Source: Clostridiales bacterium CHKCI001 (lineage in GTDB: Bacteria > Bacillota > Clostridia > Lachnospirales > Lachnospiraceae). Taken from it: a stretch of 54,459 bases of DNA. The notes below the pieces were generated by a model. It searched no databases, had not been told where the DNA came from, and worked only from the letters and a program-made list of their open reading frames with translations. The DNA is taken from the NCBI GenBank assembly GCA_900045905.1, contig FCNS01000048.1, positions 1 through 54,459 of the forward strand, written 5' to 3'. How positions within the stretch are numbered: the first letter of the stretch is position 1; every line of letters starts with the position of its first letter. Below are positions 1-8,086 of this stretch, piece after piece. Made by a program: the position numbers and the translations under genes.

Positions 1-125
1 GGAAAGCAAGAGGAAGAAGGCATATAGAAAGGTCCTTTAGGACAAGCCAGAGGAGGAAGTGCGGCTGTCAATTCTTCTGTATGTCTTTAGACAGGGCAGG
101 TAAAAAGCCCTTTTAGGGGGATGTT

Positions 126-156
126 AACCCCCCAGCTTAGCTGGGGGTTATAATTT
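126..156 (+). terminator. Intrinsic terminator of a gene left of the window
   Basis: A GC-rich hairpin with arms at 126-136 and 140-149 (CCCCCAGC paired with GCTGGGGG, one extra C in the left arm) and a three-base loop is followed on the plus strand by TAATTTTTAT. This is the form of a rho-independent terminator reading rightwards. It probably ends a plus-strand gene lying left of the window; bases 1-125 show no coding region I can support. Confidence 0.7.
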
Positions 157-167
157 TTATTTATCGG

Positions 168-235
168 AAAGCTCTAGTAGAGGCTCTTTTTGTTATCGTG
201 ATATGCAAAAGGAAGCTCCAGTGGAGGTTCCTTTT
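168..235. terminator. Two related hairpins, the second a bidirectional terminator
   Basis: Two imperfect copies of one hairpin lie in tandem, near 168-191 and 207-235. The second has arms AAAAGGAA-CTCCA and TGGAG-TTCCTTTT with a G/G mismatch, so it carries an A-tract on one side and a T-tract on the other and can terminate in both directions. It abuts the stop codon of the minus-strand lipoprotein gene ending at 237. The first copy keeps the stem in weaker form. They look like a local duplication. Confidence 0.65.
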
Positions 236-236
236 G

Positions 237-1226
237 TTACATGGAATATTGAGTTGTAACGAGTTTTTCATATGGGACGTCTTCTTTAAGTTCGCCGCTG
301 TCTTTTAAAATATCTTTTAAAAGTTCAAAACTGTCTTTTTCAAAACGGGTAGTTTCTTTCCATGTATCTTGTTTTTGATAGCGTTCTACAATAACAGCGA
401 TGGTTTCAGGAGAAGTTTCTTTAAATTGTGGGGCGATCACTTTTGCAATTTCCTCTGGAGAATGAGAATTTACATAATCTAAACCTTTTTGAATTGCATT
501 GGTAAATTCTTGAAGTTTGTTATCTTCTTTTTCCATATAACTTTTTTTCACACAGTAGGCGGTGTATGGCACGTAACCAGAGTCAACTCCGAGAGAAGCG
601 AGTACGACACCATCTCCCTGTTCTTCTAGTGTGGCGGCATATGGTTCAAATTCGATTGAATAATCTCCCTGCCCACCAGAAAAAGCAGCAGCAGTAGAAC
701 CAAAGTCAATGTTTTGAATAATCGTGAGATCGTTTCTTGGATCAATTCCATGATTCTTTAAAATATACTCAAATATCATTTCAGGCATACCACCAGCTCT
801 TCCGCCAAGTACAGTTTTTCCTTTTAATTTCTCCCAAGAAAAGTCATCCTCTGCTTCTCTTCCAACTAAAAAGTTTCCGGCTCGCTGTGTTAGCTGGGCA
901 AAGTTTACGGCATAGTCTTCCTGACCTTGCTGATACACGTAAATAGAAGATTCACATCCCATAAATCCAATGTCCGCATGATCAGAAATCAAAGCGGTCA
1001 TTACTTTATCCGCACCAAATGCATTTTCTAATGTTAAGTCAATTCCTTCTTCTTTAAAATAACCAAGTTCAATTGCTGCATATTGAGGAGCGTAAAAAAT
1101 AGAATGTGCCACTTCACTTAATGTAATGGAAGTAAGTTTTGTCTCATCGGATTCTTTGTGGCATCCAGTGAAAAGAATCAAAAGAATTAGCATTCCTGCT
1201 AAAAAAAGAATGGGTTTTTTCCGCAT
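237..1226 (-). CDS. ABC transporter substrate-binding lipoprotein, NMT1/SsuA-like
   Basis: 329-residue periplasmic-binding-protein-like lipoprotein of the NMT1/THI5/SsuA family, which binds nitrate, alkanesulfonates or thiamine precursors outside the membrane. The N-terminus has a lysine-arginine cluster, a hydrophobic stretch and a lipobox ending in FTGC, with Cys22 as the predicted lipidated residue. The domain then shows the typical opening (FYAPQYAAIELGYFKEEGIDL) and GKTVLGGRAGGMPE. I chose the ATG at 1226 because GGAG lies 8 bases upstream; an ATG 27 bases further up has no ribosome binding site. No ATPase or permease gene is in the window, so it may serve a transporter encoded elsewhere. 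The substrate cannot be told from sequence. Confidence 0.85.
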   Translation of the reverse strand: MRKKPILFLAGMLILLILFTGCHKESDETKLTSITLSEVAHSIFYAPQYAAIELGYFKEEGIDLTLENAFGADKVMTALISDHADIGFMGCESSIYVYQQGQEDYAVNFAQLTQRAGNFLVGREAEDDFSWEKLKGKTVLGGRAGGMPEMIFEYILKNHGIDPRNDLTIIQNIDFGSTAAAFSGGQGDYSIEFEPYAATLEEQGDGVVLASLGVDSGYVPYTAYCVKKSYMEKEDNKLQEFTNAIQKGLDYVNSHSPEEIAKVIAPQFKETSPETIAVIVERYQKQDTWKETTRFEKDSFELLKDILKDSGELKEDVPYEKLVTTQYSM

Positions 1227-1434
1227 AATAATCTCCAAAATTGATTTGTTCATAATAATATATTCGGAAATAAAAATCTGTGACCCCTATTTATAAAGTT
1301 TATAGAAGCTCAAGTCTTCTTTGTAAAAATTTAATAGGTTTTTCGTATTCTTAATACTGTCTTAATAAGTTCAACGATATAGTAAGAAGTAAGAGATAAT
1401 TGGAATTGTTATAGTATTAGCTTGCTATTTACTA

Positions 1435-1851
1435 TTGATAGGACTTATTTTTACATCAAAACTAGAATTTCTCTGTAAATATATGGAAAAAGATGAAAAG
1501 ACAACTTGTAAAATAATCATCTTTGGTAAAAACAAGTTGGCAAAAGACTGTGAAGCTTTTTTTAATGCGAAACGTATTGAATGTAAACGAATTGAGAAAA
1601 TAGAGACAGATTTGAAATATAATATTTGGAAGGCAGATTATATTTTAGCAGTAGATGATTCCGACTATGAAAATTTAGTTGCTTGTACGGTTTTGAGAAT
1701 GTGTTGTGATAGTGATGATTCTTATGCTATCTGTAATGAAGAACAAAATAGAAAAATCTTTCTAGAAAATAAAATTACGATATTGGAGGATACTATTTTA
1801 TCAGAAAAAACAATTTATCGAATGATGAAGGAGAAATGTTATGTTTTATAA
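1435..1851 (+). CDS. RCK/TrkA_N-like protein with degenerate nucleotide motif
   Basis: About 138 residues, overlapping the start of ktrB by 11 bases. The fold pattern resembles the TrkA_N/RCK Rossmann domain: a strand KIIIFG near residue 26, an acidic end of the second strand, then ADYILAVDDSDYENLVAC, matching the ADxxIAxTDxDExNL pattern of RCK proteins. The usual GxGxxG is replaced by FGKNKLA, so nucleotide binding is doubtful. The start is uncertain. TTG 1435 and ATG 1483 both lack a clear ribosome binding site, and the frame stays open back to 1393, encoding a strongly hydrophobic stretch that could be a membrane anchor begun from a non-canonical codon. A role in regulating KtrB is inferred from position. 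Confidence 0.55.
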   Translation: MIGLIFTSKLEFLCKYMEKDEKTTCKIIIFGKNKLAKDCEAFFNAKRIECKRIEKIETDLKYNIWKADYILAVDDSDYENLVACTVLRMCCDSDDSYAICNEEQNRKIFLENKITILEDTILSEKTIYRMMKEKCYVL

Positions 1852-3187
1852 AATAAGAGAGAGGATGACTCGTACCCAAGTGATTGCATTTGGATATTTT
1901 CTTGTTATTGCACTTGGAACAATTCTTCTCATGCTTCCAATCGCTACCAATTCAGGAAAACAGACCACTTTTTTAACCTCTTTATTTACTGCTACGAGTG
2001 CTACTTGTGTGACTGGACTGGTTGTAGTAGATACAAGTACCCATTGGACTCTATTTGGACAAACAGTGATTCTAGGAATGATTCAAATTGGAGGCTTGGG
2101 ATTTGTAACAATCGGTGTTTTATTTGCAATGTTTTTGAATCGAAAGATTTCGTTAAGAACAAGAGGATTACTGCAAGAAAGTATGAATACAAATCAGGTT
2201 GGAGGTGTGGTACGTCTAACTAGAAAGGTATTAAAAGGGACAATTATAATTGAAGCAATTGGAGCAGTCTTATTGTCGATACGTTTTATACCAGAGTTTG
2301 GAATATTAAAAGGAATTGGATTTGGTATTTTTCATGCAATATCAGCGTTTTGTAATGCAGGATTTGACCTCATGGGAAGCAGCACGGGAGAATATAGTTC
2401 GCTTGTTTCTTATTCGAATGATCTACTTGTAAATCTGGTTATAATGTCGTTGATTGTAATAGGAGGAATTGGCTTTTTGGTGTGGGATGACTTGACCAAA
2501 AATAAATTTCGTTTTCGATATTATATGCTGCACACGAAAATTGTACTAACTGCTACAGCTATCTTAATTTTTGGCGGAGCGTTTTTCTTTTATATTTTTG
2601 AAAGACATAATCTAATGGCTAACATGGGAATAAAAGAAACCGTTTTAACCTCTTTATTTAGTTCTGTAACTGCCAGAACAGCAGGATTTAATACAATTGA
2701 TACGGCGGGATTGACTACGAGTTCTAAAATGTTAACAAGTTTATTAATGTTTATTGGCGGTAGTCCAGGTTCTACAGCAGGGGGAATTAAAACAGCAACA
2801 ATTATGGTACTTTTTATTTATGTTGGTTCTAATCTAAGAAACTCTAGAGATTGTCATATTTTTGGAAGAAGATTAGAAGAAGACGCTGTTCGTAAGGCAA
2901 GCAATGTTGCAATTATTAGTCTAATTATGGCATCAACTGCATCAATTGCAATCTGTTATCTTCAGCCATTGTCAATGGAAGATGTTGTATTTGAAGTATT
3001 CTCAGCGATTGGAACAGTGGGAATGTCTACAGGAATAACGAGAGAACTAAATACAGTTTCACGTATCATTATTGTACTACTTATGTATTGTGGAAGAATT
3101 GGAAGTATGGCATTTGCACTTTCTCTACTAGAACGAAAACGAGTGGCTCCAATACAGTATCCAGTTGAAAAAGTCATAATTGGTTAG
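1841..3187 (+). CDS. ktrB: KtrB/TrkH-family potassium transporter subunit
   Basis: 448-residue membrane protein of the TrkH/TrkG/KtrB superfamily, which moves K+ (often with Na+) across the membrane through four pseudo-symmetric pore repeats. The four filter regions are visible in order: SATCVTGL, FCNAGF, ARTAGFNT and TVGMSTG, plus the conserved GSPGSTAGGIKT after repeat three. Length fits KtrB. The ATG at 1841 has AAGGAG upstream and overlaps the preceding gene, so the two are probably translationally coupled. Normally KtrB pairs with a cytosolic KtrA gating ring; here the KtrA reading frame immediately downstream is broken. Confidence 0.92.
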   Translation: MFYKIRERMTRTQVIAFGYFLVIALGTILLMLPIATNSGKQTTFLTSLFTATSATCVTGLVVVDTSTHWTLFGQTVILGMIQIGGLGFVTIGVLFAMFLNRKISLRTRGLLQESMNTNQVGGVVRLTRKVLKGTIIIEAIGAVLLSIRFIPEFGILKGIGFGIFHAISAFCNAGFDLMGSSTGEYSSLVSYSNDLLVNLVIMSLIVIGGIGFLVWDDLTKNKFRFRYYMLHTKIVLTATAILIFGGAFFFYIFERHNLMANMGIKETVLTSLFSSVTARTAGFNTIDTAGLTTSSKMLTSLLMFIGGSPGSTAGGIKTATIMVLFIYVGSNLRNSRDCHIFGRRLEEDAVRKASNVAIISLIMASTASIAICYLQPLSMEDVVFEVFSAIGTVGMSTGITRELNTVSRIIIVLLMYCGRIGSMAFALSLLERKRVAPIQYPVEKVIIG

Positions 3188-3200
3188 GAGGAGATGTGGC

Positions 3201-3326
3201 ATGAAAACAGTATTAATTATAGGGCTAGGACGGTTTGGACATTATTTGTGAAAAAAAATGGTAGAATTAAAAAATGAAGTTATTATTACAGAAGTGGGAG
3301 TAGGATATCGATTTGCAGAAGAATAA
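3201..3326 (+). pseudogene. Remnant of ktrA (RCK gating subunit)
   Basis: Thirteen bases after ktrB, behind a good AGGAGGAG site, an ATG opens MKTVLIIGLGRFGHYL, the canonical KtrA start with its GxGxxG nucleotide-binding loop. A TGA follows at 3249-3251, the same frame continues KKMVELKNEVIIT, and then a short unrelated-looking tail ends in TAA at 3326. A full KtrA is about 220 residues, so most of the gene has been deleted and what is left carries a nonsense codon. The initiation signals remain intact. Confidence 0.8.
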
Positions 3327-3342
3327 AATAAGTCGAATTGAA

Positions 3343-3389
3343 CTAGAGTGATTGCATCAATTGGAAAAGTATGCAATCGCTCTAGTTGT
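3343..3389 (+). terminator. Hairpin after the ktr locus
   Basis: Arms CTAGAGTGATTGCAT (3343-3357) and ATGCAATCGCTCTAG (3371-3385) pair over 15 bases with one G-U pair and a 13-base loop, followed by TTGTA. The short T-run makes this a weak intrinsic terminator, but its place at the end of the potassium locus fits that role. Confidence 0.5.
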
Positions 3390-3484
3390 ATACTATTGAC
3401 AAGGAAAGAGAAGAATCCTTGTCTTATTTAGTTATTCTTTACTTTTGGGAACGGAAATGATATAATTAAAAATAGTCAATCTAC

Positions 3485-3513
3485 TTGACAGGTTTGGTGT
3501 AAAATGGTATTAT
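3485..3513 (+). promoter_or_regulatory. Consensus promoter of the transketolase leader
   Basis: TTGACA at 3485-3490, a 17-base spacer and TATTAT at 3508-3513 give a near-consensus housekeeping promoter reading towards the transketolase genes. The expected transcript start near 3520 leaves a leader of about 240 bases before the ATG at 3763. Confidence 0.7.
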
Positions 3514-3520
3514 TTATGCG

Positions 3521-3680
3521 CTTACAGGCAAGTCAAACGGGTATTCACAATCCGCTTTGCTACTTGCTCATAACCGAATCGCCACTATGTGGCTTCTCAG
3601 AAGGGGCTTGCTCCCCTTCTGAGACAAGTAAATCCCCGTCTACTGTTTATTGCTCTTCGCAATGGAAGCAGGGGATTTCC
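3521..3680 (+). other. Highly structured leader or dispersed repeat, possible ncRNA
   Basis: Four hairpins are packed in order. H1 pairs GCAAGT (3528-3533) with ACTTGC (3562-3567). H2 pairs GCCAC (3581-3585) with GTGGC (3589-3593). H3 pairs CTCAGAAGGGG (3596-3606) with CCCCTTCTGAG (3613-3623). H4 pairs AAATCCCC (3630-3637) with GGGGATTT (3671-3678), enclosing CTGTTTATTGC/GCAATGGAAGCAG. GC content is visibly above that of the surrounding DNA. It lies directly downstream of a consensus promoter. I do not recognise it as a known riboswitch; it could be a regulatory leader, a small RNA or a MITE/REP-type element. A 70-codon frame across it is interrupted by these palindromes and has no ribosome binding site. 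Confidence 0.5.
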
Positions 3681-3762
3681 TTGATTCGCTTAAATAACGA
3701 TATGAGGACTGAGTAGAATAGAGGCTTTTACGCTTCCAAAAAACAGGTTGAGAGGAGTCAAC

Positions 3763-4602
3763 ATGACAGAATTAGAATTAATGAAAGTGGCAAATGAAGT
3801 CCGTAAGGGGATTATAACTGGTGTTCATAGTGCAAAAGCAGGACATCCAGGAGGTTCTCTTTCAGCGGCTGATATTTTTACCTATCTGTATTTTGAAGAG
3901 ATGAATATTGATCCAGCAAATCCTAAGAAAGAAGATCGAGACCGATTTGTCTTATCCAAGGGACATACAGCACCTGGATTATATGCAACTTTAGCACAGA
4001 GAGGCTTTTTCCCAGTAGAAGATCTGATAGGTCTGCGGCATTTGGGATGCTATTTGCAGGGACATCCAGATATGAAGGGGATTCCTGGAATAGATATGTC
4101 CAGTGGTTCACTTGGTCAGGGAATTTCTACTGCGGTTGGGATGGCACTTGCAGCCAAATTAAGAAGGCAGGACTATCGTGTTTATACGCTTCTTGGAGAT
4201 GGTGAGATTCAGGAAGGCCAAGTTTGGGAAGCTGCGATGTTTGCTGGCGCTCACAAATTAGATAACTTAGTCGTTATTGTAGATAATAATGGTTTACAAA
4301 TTGATGGAGATATTGCAGAGGTCTGTGATCCATATCCAATTGATAAAAAATTTGAAGCATTTAATTTCTATGTAATTAATCTGGAAGATGGCAATAATAT
4401 GAAACAAATCAGAGAAGCCTTTGATGAGGCAAAATCAGTGAAGGGAGCTCCTGTTGCAATTATTGCAAAGACATTAAAAGGAAAAGGAGTATCTTTTATG
4501 GAAGGTGTTGCGGATTGGCATGGAAAGGCTCCAAATGATGAAGAATATAAAGTGGCAATGGCTGATTTAGAAAGGATTGGTGAAGCGTTATGTCAGATGT
4601 AA
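3763..4602 (+). CDS. Transketolase, N-terminal (TPP-binding) subunit
   Basis: 279 residues. It is the first half of a split transketolase, which moves two-carbon ketol units between sugar phosphates in the non-oxidative pentose phosphate pathway. HSAKAGHPGGSLS and the KGHTAPGLYA block are present, and the thiamine-diphosphate motif runs from GDGEIQEGQ to IVDNN, at the usual spacing. I chose ATG 3763 because AGAGGAG lies 6 bases upstream; an upstream TTG lacks this. The gene overlaps its partner subunit by 13 bases, which supports coupled translation and equal amounts of both chains. Confidence 0.95.
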   Translation: MTELELMKVANEVRKGIITGVHSAKAGHPGGSLSAADIFTYLYFEEMNIDPANPKKEDRDRFVLSKGHTAPGLYATLAQRGFFPVEDLIGLRHLGCYLQGHPDMKGIPGIDMSSGSLGQGISTAVGMALAAKLRRQDYRVYTLLGDGEIQEGQVWEAAMFAGAHKLDNLVVIVDNNGLQIDGDIAEVCDPYPIDKKFEAFNFYVINLEDGNNMKQIREAFDEAKSVKGAPVAIIAKTLKGKGVSFMEGVADWHGKAPNDEEYKVAMADLERIGEALCQM

Positions 4603-5531
4603 AAAGAATTGCAACAAGGGAAAGCTATGGCAATACATTAAAAGAACTTGGCGCAGAATATGATAACTTAGTTGTATTAGACGCAGATCTGGCAGCGGCA
4701 ACCAAAACAGCCATATTTAAAAAAGCTTACCCAGAACGTCATATCGATTGTGGTATTGCAGAAGCAAATATGATGGGAATTGCAGCAGGTCTGGCGGCAG
4801 CAGGGATGATTCCTTTTGCAAGCAGCTTTGCAATGTTTGCAGCAGGACGTGCATTTGAACAAGTGAGAAATTCCATTGGTTATCCACATTTAAATGTTAA
4901 GATTGGAGCAACTCATGCAGGAATTTCTGTTGGAGAAGATGGAGCAACGCATCAATGTAATGAGGATATCGCATTAATGCGTACAATTCCTGGAATGGTA
5001 GTGATTAATCCATCGGATGATATTGAAGCAAAAGCAGCCGTTCGTGCAGCAGTAGAACATGATGGACCTGTTTACTTACGTTTTGGTCGTTTAGCAGTAC
5101 CAGTGATTAATGATCGTCCAGACTATAAGTTTGAATTGGGCAAAGGCGTAATGTTAAAAGATGGAACGGATGTAACCTTGATTGCATCTGGTCTTACGGT
5201 AAATTCTGCAATGGAGGCAGCACAGATGTTGGAAAAAGATGGTATTCATGCAAGAGTCGTTAATATTCATACGATTAAGCCGTTGGATGAAGAAATTGTC
5301 ATTAAAGCTGCCAAGGAGACGGGAAAGATCGTTACAATCGAAGAACATTCCACGATTGGAGGATTAGGAAGTGCAGTTTGTGATTGTCTGTGTGAAAACT
5401 ATCCTGCAAAAGTGTTAAAGATTGGAATTAATGACGTCTTTGGAGAATCTGGTTCTGCGTTAGAACTGCTTCATGCATATAAATTGGACGGAGAGGGTGT
5501 CTATGGTACAGTAAAAGAGTGGTTGAAATAA
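4590..5531 (+). CDS. Transketolase, C-terminal (pyrimidine-binding) subunit
   Basis: 313 residues, the second half of the split transketolase: pyrimidine-binding domain followed by the transketolase C-terminal domain. Visible are DADLAAATKT, the catalytic-site region ERHIDCGIAEANMMGIAAGLA, GATHAGISVGEDGATHQ, and VYLRFGR before the C-terminal Rossmann-like part with IHTIKPLD and EEHSTIGGLG. It works only as a complex with the product of the upstream gene. A strong terminator follows at 5588, so the two genes appear to form their own operon. Confidence 0.95.
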   Translation: MSDVKRIATRESYGNTLKELGAEYDNLVVLDADLAAATKTAIFKKAYPERHIDCGIAEANMMGIAAGLAAAGMIPFASSFAMFAAGRAFEQVRNSIGYPHLNVKIGATHAGISVGEDGATHQCNEDIALMRTIPGMVVINPSDDIEAKAAVRAAVEHDGPVYLRFGRLAVPVINDRPDYKFELGKGVMLKDGTDVTLIASGLTVNSAMEAAQMLEKDGIHARVVNIHTIKPLDEEIVIKAAKETGKIVTIEEHSTIGGLGSAVCDCLCENYPAKVLKIGINDVFGESGSALELLHAYKLDGEGVYGTVKEWLK

Positions 5532-5587
5532 GCTCTGTGAATCTGTGTATATCATAGGTGTACGCTGAAATGAAATAGGAAATGTTA

Positions 5588-5632
5588 GGCGCAAGAATTC
5601 TCTGAATTTTTAGAGATTCTGCGCCTTTTTCT
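5588..5632 (+). terminator. Intrinsic terminator of the transketolase operon
   Basis: GGCGCAAGAATTCTCT pairs with AGAGATTCTGCGCC around the loop GAATTTTT, and the stem is followed by CTTTTT-type T-rich sequence up to 5632. Strong rho-independent terminator 57 bases after the stop codon. Confidence 0.85.
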
Positions 5633-5691
5633 ATATTAAGAAATTTGTTGTACGTGAGTAAAAGCTTTCAGAGGGAGAGAGGAAACGGAGA

Positions 5692-7992
5692 ATGAAGAAA
5701 AAATGGATCGGCTTAATCTTAGTGCAAATCTTCATTTTAGTTGGATTTGGCATATGGCAGTGGAATCAAGAACAAAAAGAATATGTAATTGATGGTTCGA
5801 CATTGACGAGTGAAATTGGTGTAAAAACAGCGAATGGGTATTGGATCGATGCATCCAGTCCAGATATTCTAGAAGGAAACGAATGGAATGAGGAGAGACA
5901 AGCATTTTGGTTTGCGAAAGGAACACTTCCATTTGTGGAGCGTGGCTCCTATGAAGTAACAATAAATTATAATACGGATGTGGAAGGAAACCAAATAGAA
6001 GTACAAACCCAGGCACATCCATTTCTTTTGACAGCGGATCCATTATTATTATCTCCGCAGTCTAACCAGATGAAAACAACTATTTGGCTGGAATATAGTC
6101 TGGATAATCTGGAAATCAGAGCTTTTTATAAAGGAGATGGAACTCTGGAAATTGGAACAATCTCTCTAAGGGAAACAAGGGATAAAATAGGGCAGGATTT
6201 GATTCGGATACTAAGCTTATTTCTTATTATCGATGGGATTATTCTTGCCAAATTGTATTGGAAAAATCATCCATCTGGTACAAAAGAGGGAAGGCAGCAG
6301 CGATGGACGATTCTTATTTTAACTGGAACAATTGTGATGCTTTGTTTACCATTAACGAATGATTCTTTAATCAGTCCAAATCTACAGGATTTGGATTATC
6401 ACTTAGCTAGAATTGTTGGAATGAAATCGGCACTACGAGAAGGACAATTTCCAATTCGGATTCATAGCTCTTTAAATTGGGGATTTGGTTATGCAAGTCC
6501 GATGTTTTATCCTGAATTGTTTCTCTATCCATCTGCAATTTTACATGCGGTTGGATTGCCTCTGATGCAGTCGTATAAAGTATTTGTTATTCTTATGAAT
6601 ATTATGACCGTTTTAATTTCTTATTGGTCAATCAAACGAATGTTTCAGAGTAGATATATTGGATTGCTTGGTTCTATGATGTATTGTCTCGCATATTATC
6701 GCCTGATTAATGTATATTTGCGTGCAGCAGTTGGAGAAGCAATGGCAATGACGTTTCTCCCATTCATTGTGTATGGTCTATACCGAATTTATACAATGGA
6801 TACAAAAGAAAAATCATATCGATTTGTATGGATCGTCCCAGCATTGGGGTATAGTGGTTTGATACAATCCCATATCATTAGCTGCGAAATGATCGGAGTA
6901 TTTACCATTATCGTTTGTATTTTATTATTACGGTCGACATTGGAGCCAAAGCGATTTTTCGCATTATGTAAGACTGCATTTACAGCTATTGTTTTAAATC
7001 TTTGGTTTTTACTTCCTATGCTTCAAGGAATGAGTTCTATGGGAGTCCCACTCTACGTTATGAACAAAGATATCAATTGGATTCAGTCAGAGGGAGTAAA
7101 TATATGGAATTTATTTCATTTATTTGCGGTTCAATTGGATCAACCAAAAAATTATTTAGGATTAGGAGCAGTCTTTACCATTATATTTTTCGGATTTCTT
7201 ATAATGGCAATGATTTGGAATAAAAAAGAAAAGAATACACCATACTATCGGCTTGGAAAATGGTTCTTTGGATTAGGAACGTTGGCTCTTATTTGCACGT
7301 TGAAACTATTTCCATGGGATTTGATACGAGAAATGGGAGCGATTGGAGAGATCCTAACGAAATTTCGTCTGCCTTCCCGTTACCTTCTCTTAGCAACTGG
7401 ATTTTTAACATTTTTAGGCTGCTGTGTTTTATTGCTAATTTTAAAAAGACGTCCAGAATGGAAAAAACCTATTTTTATTCTCACTGCCGCAGCAAGCATT
7501 CTATGTGCTGCACAGTTTTTCGATACATTAAATGTTACTTCTTCTGTTATACAACCGTACAGTGGGGCAAATCAAATTACAGCGGATTGGAAAAATGTGG
7601 GATGGGGAGGAGAATATTTACCACAGGCAATGGATGGGGTAGAATCGATTCAGCCAATGAGAGATTGGGAAAGTCAGCCAGCAGTAGTTTCTTATAAAAA
7701 ATCAGGCAGTCAAATTGTACTTCATGCAGCCAATTTAAGTGCGGAAGCAGTATCCGTACAAATGCCATTGATCTATTATCTCGGATATGATGCAGAGACA
7801 GCAGATGGACAATCGATCTCTGTTTATGGAGGAGAGCAGGGAATTCTGACAGTCGATATTCCAGCAGGATTCGAGGGCAGTATCGGTATTTGGCATCGAG
7901 GATTCTGGTATTGGGATGTGGCAGTAATGATATCTTTAGTGGCATGGATTGGAGTGGGAATTTTGATTTATCGTTCAAAGAAGAACTTGTAA
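5692..7992 (+). CDS. Large membrane protein, PTPS_related/GT-C-like
   Basis: 766 residues. One N-terminal membrane segment (residues about 5-20), an extracytoplasmic domain to about 160, then roughly ten further membrane segments and a second outer domain near the C-terminus before a last membrane helix and a lysine-rich end. The block DLDYHLARIVGMKSALREGQ followed by NWGFGYASPMFYPELFLYP is characteristic of the 6-pyruvoyl-tetrahydropterin-synthase-related membrane family (PF10131), whose topology resembles GT-C glycosyltransferases using lipid-linked sugars. A role in modifying a surface polymer is an inference; the substrate is unknown. The ATG is preceded by GAGAGAGGA. It stands alone between a terminator and the XRE operator. 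Confidence 0.7.
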   Translation: MKKKWIGLILVQIFILVGFGIWQWNQEQKEYVIDGSTLTSEIGVKTANGYWIDASSPDILEGNEWNEERQAFWFAKGTLPFVERGSYEVTINYNTDVEGNQIEVQTQAHPFLLTADPLLLSPQSNQMKTTIWLEYSLDNLEIRAFYKGDGTLEIGTISLRETRDKIGQDLIRILSLFLIIDGIILAKLYWKNHPSGTKEGRQQRWTILILTGTIVMLCLPLTNDSLISPNLQDLDYHLARIVGMKSALREGQFPIRIHSSLNWGFGYASPMFYPELFLYPSAILHAVGLPLMQSYKVFVILMNIMTVLISYWSIKRMFQSRYIGLLGSMMYCLAYYRLINVYLRAAVGEAMAMTFLPFIVYGLYRIYTMDTKEKSYRFVWIVPALGYSGLIQSHIISCEMIGVFTIIVCILLLRSTLEPKRFFALCKTAFTAIVLNLWFLLPMLQGMSSMGVPLYVMNKDINWIQSEGVNIWNLFHLFAVQLDQPKNYLGLGAVFTIIFFGFLIMAMIWNKKEKNTPYYRLGKWFFGLGTLALICTLKLFPWDLIREMGAIGEILTKFRLPSRYLLLATGFLTFLGCCVLLLILKRRPEWKKPIFILTAAASILCAAQFFDTLNVTSSVIQPYSGANQITADWKNVGWGGEYLPQAMDGVESIQPMRDWESQPAVVSYKKSGSQIVLHAANLSAEAVSVQMPLIYYLGYDAETADGQSISVYGGEQGILTVDIPAGFEGSIGIWHRGFWYWDVAVMISLVAWIGVGILIYRSKKNL

Positions 7993-8031
7993 ATTGGGCG
8001 TAGAAGAGAAATTTTATTATATTTCTAAAGA

Positions 8032-8071
8032 ACAAATGTTATAATAAAATTATACAAATGTTATATAACAT
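8032..8071 (+). promoter_or_regulatory. Promoter with palindromic operator of the XRE-DUF3990 operon
   Basis: A TATAAT at 8040-8045 lies inside the first of two copies of ACAAATGTTATA (8032-8043 and 8054-8065). The second copy runs into a perfect 14-base palindrome, ATGTTATATAACAT (8058-8071), just upstream of the AAGGAGG ribosome binding site. Repeats spaced 22 bases apart, two helical turns, that overlap the promoter are typical of autorepression by an HTH protein, here the first gene product. The -35 is weak. Confidence 0.65.
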
Positions 8072-8086
8072 ATCAAGGAGGTTAAT

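Noticed and set aside
1-125. Possible C-terminal coding end at the left edge
   Set aside because: One frame stays open for about 40 codons to a stop near 113 but shows no recognisable protein; too short to support.
3504-3716. 70-codon open frame in the transketolase leader
   Set aside because: It runs through four strong hairpins, has no ribosome binding site, and starts inside the -10 region of the promoter; better explained as structured RNA or repeat.
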